Shown piece by piece: positions 60,656 to 64,000 of a DNA stretch of 64,000 nucleotides. The notes under the pieces were generated by a model. The model had not been told where the DNA came from. It worked only from the letters and a program-made list of their open reading frames with translations, and did no database searches. Within the stretch, counting starts at the first letter, position 1. The number at the start of each line of letters is the position of its first letter. This DNA comes from Stereum hirsutum FP-91666 SS1 (Eukaryota > Basidiomycota > Agaricomycetes > Russulales > Stereaceae). The translations under genes and the position numbers were made by a program. The DNA is taken from NCBI RefSeq assembly GCF_000264905.1, contig NW_006763136.1, positions 1,405,485-1,469,484 of the forward strand, given 5' to 3'.

Positions 60656-61468
60656 TTTATTCGGGGTACAAAATGGGCCCTTAAGGACCAATACCCTTAT
60701 CCGCAGGAATACATGTACAAATATACACTACGGAAACAGCGCGGTATCCTTTACCGCTGTGATACCCACAATGAACTGTGATATCATTGTATCTACTAGA
60801 TAACATCGGGCCTCTCACGGGTTCCAGAACCTACTGTAAGCACTACAAGATCATACAACATGACTTATCCGGAGAGAGCAATGACCGTATAAAAACCCAC
60901 TGGGAAAAATTGGTGGATCTCTCATGGTAATATGTTGTGGGTCTCGCAATACTTGCAAGCGTACCTTGTATTCGGAGGACGCTGAGAACGATATATTTTC
61001 AATGGTTTGTACACCCATAATCGTGTGTCTTGGAGGATGACAACACAATTGCGCCACCTTGAAAGAACTGTGTGGCGGCCGGTGAGTACGGTGAGGACCG
61101 GAGTGTCTCGGGATGTCTCGGGCAACGTCGGACGACGCCAACAACACTCGCAAGGATGACAGAAAAATCTTAACAATGAGCTATTAATTGCCCAAGGGCA
61201 CCTCTGGCAAGCTAGTTTTTCTCTAGAGCCAAAGTCAATACTCTGTTGTGACATGGTATACAAACCAGTGTCTGACAATGCCGCAAAGGGGTGGATGGAC
61301 CGCAAGCCCAACGGATGTCTTTGGTCTGTGAGCGAAGTTTTCGACTGTGGTGAGCGTCTGAGCACGACGATCTGTCGTCTGCGAGCACCGCGAGCCTTCG
61401 ACAACGCTGAGAGCGAGGGACCGTCTAACTGTGGCATGCATCAGGCAACGGATTTCTGTGGTCTGTGC

Positions 61469-61497
61469 GTTCACCGTTCAACGTTCAACGTTCAACG
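61469..61497. repeat. Short tandem gttcaac array
   Basis: Copies of a 7-base unit (gttcaac, first copy diverged as gttcacc) follow one another just upstream of the kinase fusion gene. The same unit recurs at about 51645-51665 within an intron of the small unknown gene. Confidence 0.6.
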
Positions 61498-61513
61498 TTA
61501 ACGTCCAACCTCC

Positions 61514-64000
61514 ATGTTCCCTCATGCCTTTGTTCAAGCCCGGCTTCTTCCTCCTCTCTCCATGGCTGGAACTTCTTACTGGGGTAACGTAACCGCGGAC
61601 CTACTCCACACGCGCCCTTTTGCTGCTCTTCGAATTCATTGGCCACCTGGAATGCGCAATTACGAGGCGACCCGCCCCTATGGAGGCAGAGGACTCTTTA
61701 TCATCTCGCAAGAGAAGCCTCGTCCTCCGTTTCGTGACTTTTATATTCCGCTTACTGCTGGCGATGAGAGGCCACCCTTGCATCTCAATTCCCCATTACC
61801 AATTGAAGGTCCTCTTTACCTACACATTTTCCCCGCAATATCGGAGCGCTTCGATTTTTTCGCCACAGATCCTATAGACCCAAGTTTTCATCAGCTCGAT
61901 CCTGCTAGCATCGAACGTTTTATCTCATTCTTCCGCAACGCGAGACCCCCTCGCGTCATGTCACCGCCTCGTTCTGGTGGGTCAGACGTAGTTCAGTCGA
62001 GGTGGTCAACCTTCAGCCACCAACCTCGAGCTGAGTTTTCGAGACCTAGCAGAGGCTATATTTTCGAGACAACCCCTATATCTAACGACACAATTACGCA
62101 CACGGACACCGTCTGGAACGAATTGCTGCGTTGTGACCAACTCATCAAGGATTATTCCTGGTTTGGAGTCACCAAAACTGTCACTTGGCTCAAAAGGCTT
62201 CGTAACGCGCACGTCGAGACTATGGATCTGCAATTTCCAGTGAGGAACTACGACGGAATTGTTCCCATTCTCCCCGACGCGTACTCTTCCACACTGTTCC
62301 ACATGACAGTTGCCATTGACGAAGAATCGGAACGTCATAAGACAATGATGGAGCAATCGTCAAATGAGGACGACGACGAGGATGACGATCCATCTCCATT
62401 CGATTCATTTGTAGTCGTGCATGCTGCCGAGACTATTATCCCTAAATCCCCACCCAATATGATCGTACTTGATATGTGCAGTATCTTCTTCGTGAGTTAT
62501 CTACCGCCACCCGCATTATGATTTCACTGACATGTACTCAGGACCATCATGCTGCCGCCGTCGTTGCCCTCGCCGAATTTCGCCTCGATACACCCCAGAG
62601 GAACAAGGCCATCCGGCGGCTTCGCGAGCTGGAGGCTCTCGAGTATGCTGCGGGAGGTGGCACGTACCAGGACGTTGTTAGGCGCGCTCTTCGTACCTTC
62701 GCAATAGAGATGAAGCGTCCCCACCTGAACGTAGAAGCTCTTGCCATGACGGTGCTTCGTCCGCCACTCAGATCCGCGGTGCGCGAGTCAGTACAGCAGC
62801 TCCTCGATTCGGGCTTCCATGTTGTCGGATATTCTGCTATGGACGCTACGACGTTTCAAGCATACCTGGAGCCTGCCATACACGACCTTCCTTTGCCCAT
62901 GGTGTCCCCTTTACCGAGCGATGCACGAGGTCTATTCGCAACGTGTGTGGAGCAACTTCAGAGCGTTTTGGAGTACGCGTCGGCTCGACCCTCTCCTCTT
63001 GGTCCCGATAAAATACTTGTCGTCTCCTCGTCGTCCGTGCGCAGCTTAGAGCCAGCCACTACCATGGGGATAGCGACAGCGCTGGTCGCCGAGGCCGATG
63101 AACTCGAAGTGAAGGCGCTCAAGAGAACATATACAGTGAGGTCAACGATGGTGGCATCCCTGACGGATCTAGCGACCACGGTCTCCTCTCCAACGCTCTG
63201 GAGAAGCAGTGATCCCCACAGCGGAATCAAGGTCCAAAATGTAAGGGTAGCTGGTATGTATCAATTCTTTCGGGTTTTCCAAGACAGTGATCACGGTGAG
63301 TCCTCCCTTTCGTCTTCTTCTTAGTCATACTCTGTCTTGTACGCCATGTACTCACTCGATCTCTTGTCGCACCCACCGCCGGAAACCCAGTGGTGACCGC
63401 TCGTTGCATCAACTGGCTCACAGGTGAGGATGTCGTAGTGAAGGCCTCCATACCGTGCGGGGCAGTGAGGAGTATCGTAACCTACGAGGCGGCGGTATAC
63501 AAGCAACTCTCAAGCTGGCCAAACCTTGTTCCAGTCCGCTGGAGCGGGAAGACAGGGAACACCGACGTTCTTGTTATGGACTGCATCGGACCAAATCTTG
63601 ACGATCTCCGCCGTGCATGCCGAGGAAAGTTGTCTCTTCGGTCTGTGCTCATGACCGGTATTTCACTTGTGACGTTCATCTTCATTATGTTTTCAACCGC
63701 GTGAGCTAAATTCAAACTCATTGTGTGACTATCCTTAGTTGCACTTCGTCGAATTCGCTCATTCGCGCGGTGTTATCCTACGCGATATCAAGCCACATAA
63801 TTTTGCGGTCGGTGGCGTTCCGAAGGAAGCATCCCGCATCTACGCATTCGACTTCGGCTTGGCCACCATGTATGTCAATCCTGTGAGCGGACAACACATA
63901 CCCCTTCGCACAGGGCGTGATCTTCGCGGAACATGGAGATACTGTAGCCATTGGACGCACAAAGGCATTGGTATGATCAATTTTCCCCTCTTCCTCTGCC
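61514..64000 (+). CDS. Degenerate HAD-like domain fused to a casein-kinase-1-like kinase, incomplete at the window edge
   Basis: Exons 61514-62491, 62542-63295, 63391-63669 and 63739 onward join in phase, so one protein is predicted. Its first 300 residues (unknown, with an acidic DDDEDDD stretch) lead to a region resembling haloacid-dehalogenase-like proteins: NMIVLDMCSIFF at the place of motif I, GTYQDVVRRAL, GFHVVGYSAMD and KILVVSSSSVRSLEPATTMG. The usual DxYGT nucleophile motif is altered. A CK1-type kinase domain follows: the Lys of DVVVK, the Glu in TYEAAVYKQL, LVMDCIGPNLDDL, the catalytic VILRDIKPHNF, DFGLAT and GTWRYCS. The Gly-rich loop is not recognisable. The kinase C-lobe runs past the end of the window. 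Catalytic residues look intact. Confidence 0.72.

Larger units (their letters stand above)
59970..61513. other. Intergenic region with two short repeat arrays
   Basis: No gene is supported. A plus-strand frame at 59976-60365 overlaps the SDR copy 3 promoter and has no domain. A minus-strand frame at 60922-61437 is long but Arg/Cys-rich without recognisable content. The stretch holds the GGTAA array near 60612-60655 and the gttcaac array at 61469-61497, listed separately. Confidence 0.45.

Noticed and set aside
60922..61437. Minus-strand frame of 171 codons
   Set aside because: The composition is Arg/Cys/Ser-rich without any recognisable block, and it has neither a promoter nor splice context. 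It lies in repeat-bearing intergenic DNA.
1..64000. CRISPR arrays, bacterial operons, rRNA genes and insertion sequences
   Set aside because: None was seen. The gene structure and content are those of a fungal nuclear genome.

Overview
The window is nuclear DNA of a filamentous fungus, almost certainly a basidiomycete of the Agaricomycetes. Genes are dense and broken by many short introns (mostly 50-100 bases, GT-AG, often with a CTGAC-like branch site). The gene set is eukaryotic (retromer, Paf1 complex, SSU processome, battenin), and it includes families typical of wood- and litter-decay fungi: etherase-like GST, GH28 polygalacturonase, degenerate kinase-like genes and SDR arrays. There are no bacterial operons, phage or CRISPR signals. 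Everything was worked out by reading exons and splice phases by hand; no database search was possible.

Layout. 1-5.1 kb is gene-poor: a candidate non-autonomous DNA transposon with 11-base inverted ends (1301-3370), then a 192-codon unknown ORF. 5.5-6.7 kb holds a kinase-like gene with an apparent frameshift. 7.3-12.1 kb holds an etherase-like GST with a 5-base exon and a multi-pass membrane protein with a long Ser/Pro-rich tail. 12.6-20.3 kb, minus strand: VPS26 and a 24-exon VWA8, with remains of another coding sequence beyond it. 21.8-31.6 kb, plus strand: secreted polygalacturonase, LDB17/SPIN90-type actin regulator, CCC1/VIT1-type metal transporter and a GNAT acetyltransferase. 32.5-36.3 kb, minus strand: two tandem paralogues of an unrecognised family with the same exon lengths. 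36.9-44.1 kb, minus strand: RTF1, SOF1/DCAF13 and a double-BAH plus PHD-like protein. 44.5-51.1 kb, plus strand: BTB protein, CLN3/BTN1 and purine nucleoside phosphorylase. 51.3-60.0 kb, minus strand: a small unknown protein, mitochondrial-type NADP isocitrate dehydrogenase and three tandem short-chain dehydrogenases. 61.5 kb to the end: a gene joining a degenerate HAD-like domain to a casein-kinase-1-like domain, cut by the window edge.

How the genes fit together. Most are unlinked housekeeping genes. Three groups look like products of local duplication: the unknown pair, the SDR triplet with TATA boxes placed alike, and more loosely the two kinase-like genes. Retromer VPS26, CLN3, the vacuolar-type transporter and LDB17 all serve endosome, vacuole or endocytosis functions, but nothing indicates co-regulation. 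RTF1, SOF1 and the BAH protein form a same-strand run of nuclear genes.

The most unusual signals are architectural. Exons of 5, 10, 12, 14, 21 and 23 bases are needed to keep conserved proteins in frame. Three introns appear to use GC donors. The VWA8 protein lacks the long middle region of animal VWA8. A kinase is fused to a pseudo-HAD domain, and a perfect 32-base palindrome lies upstream of CLN3.
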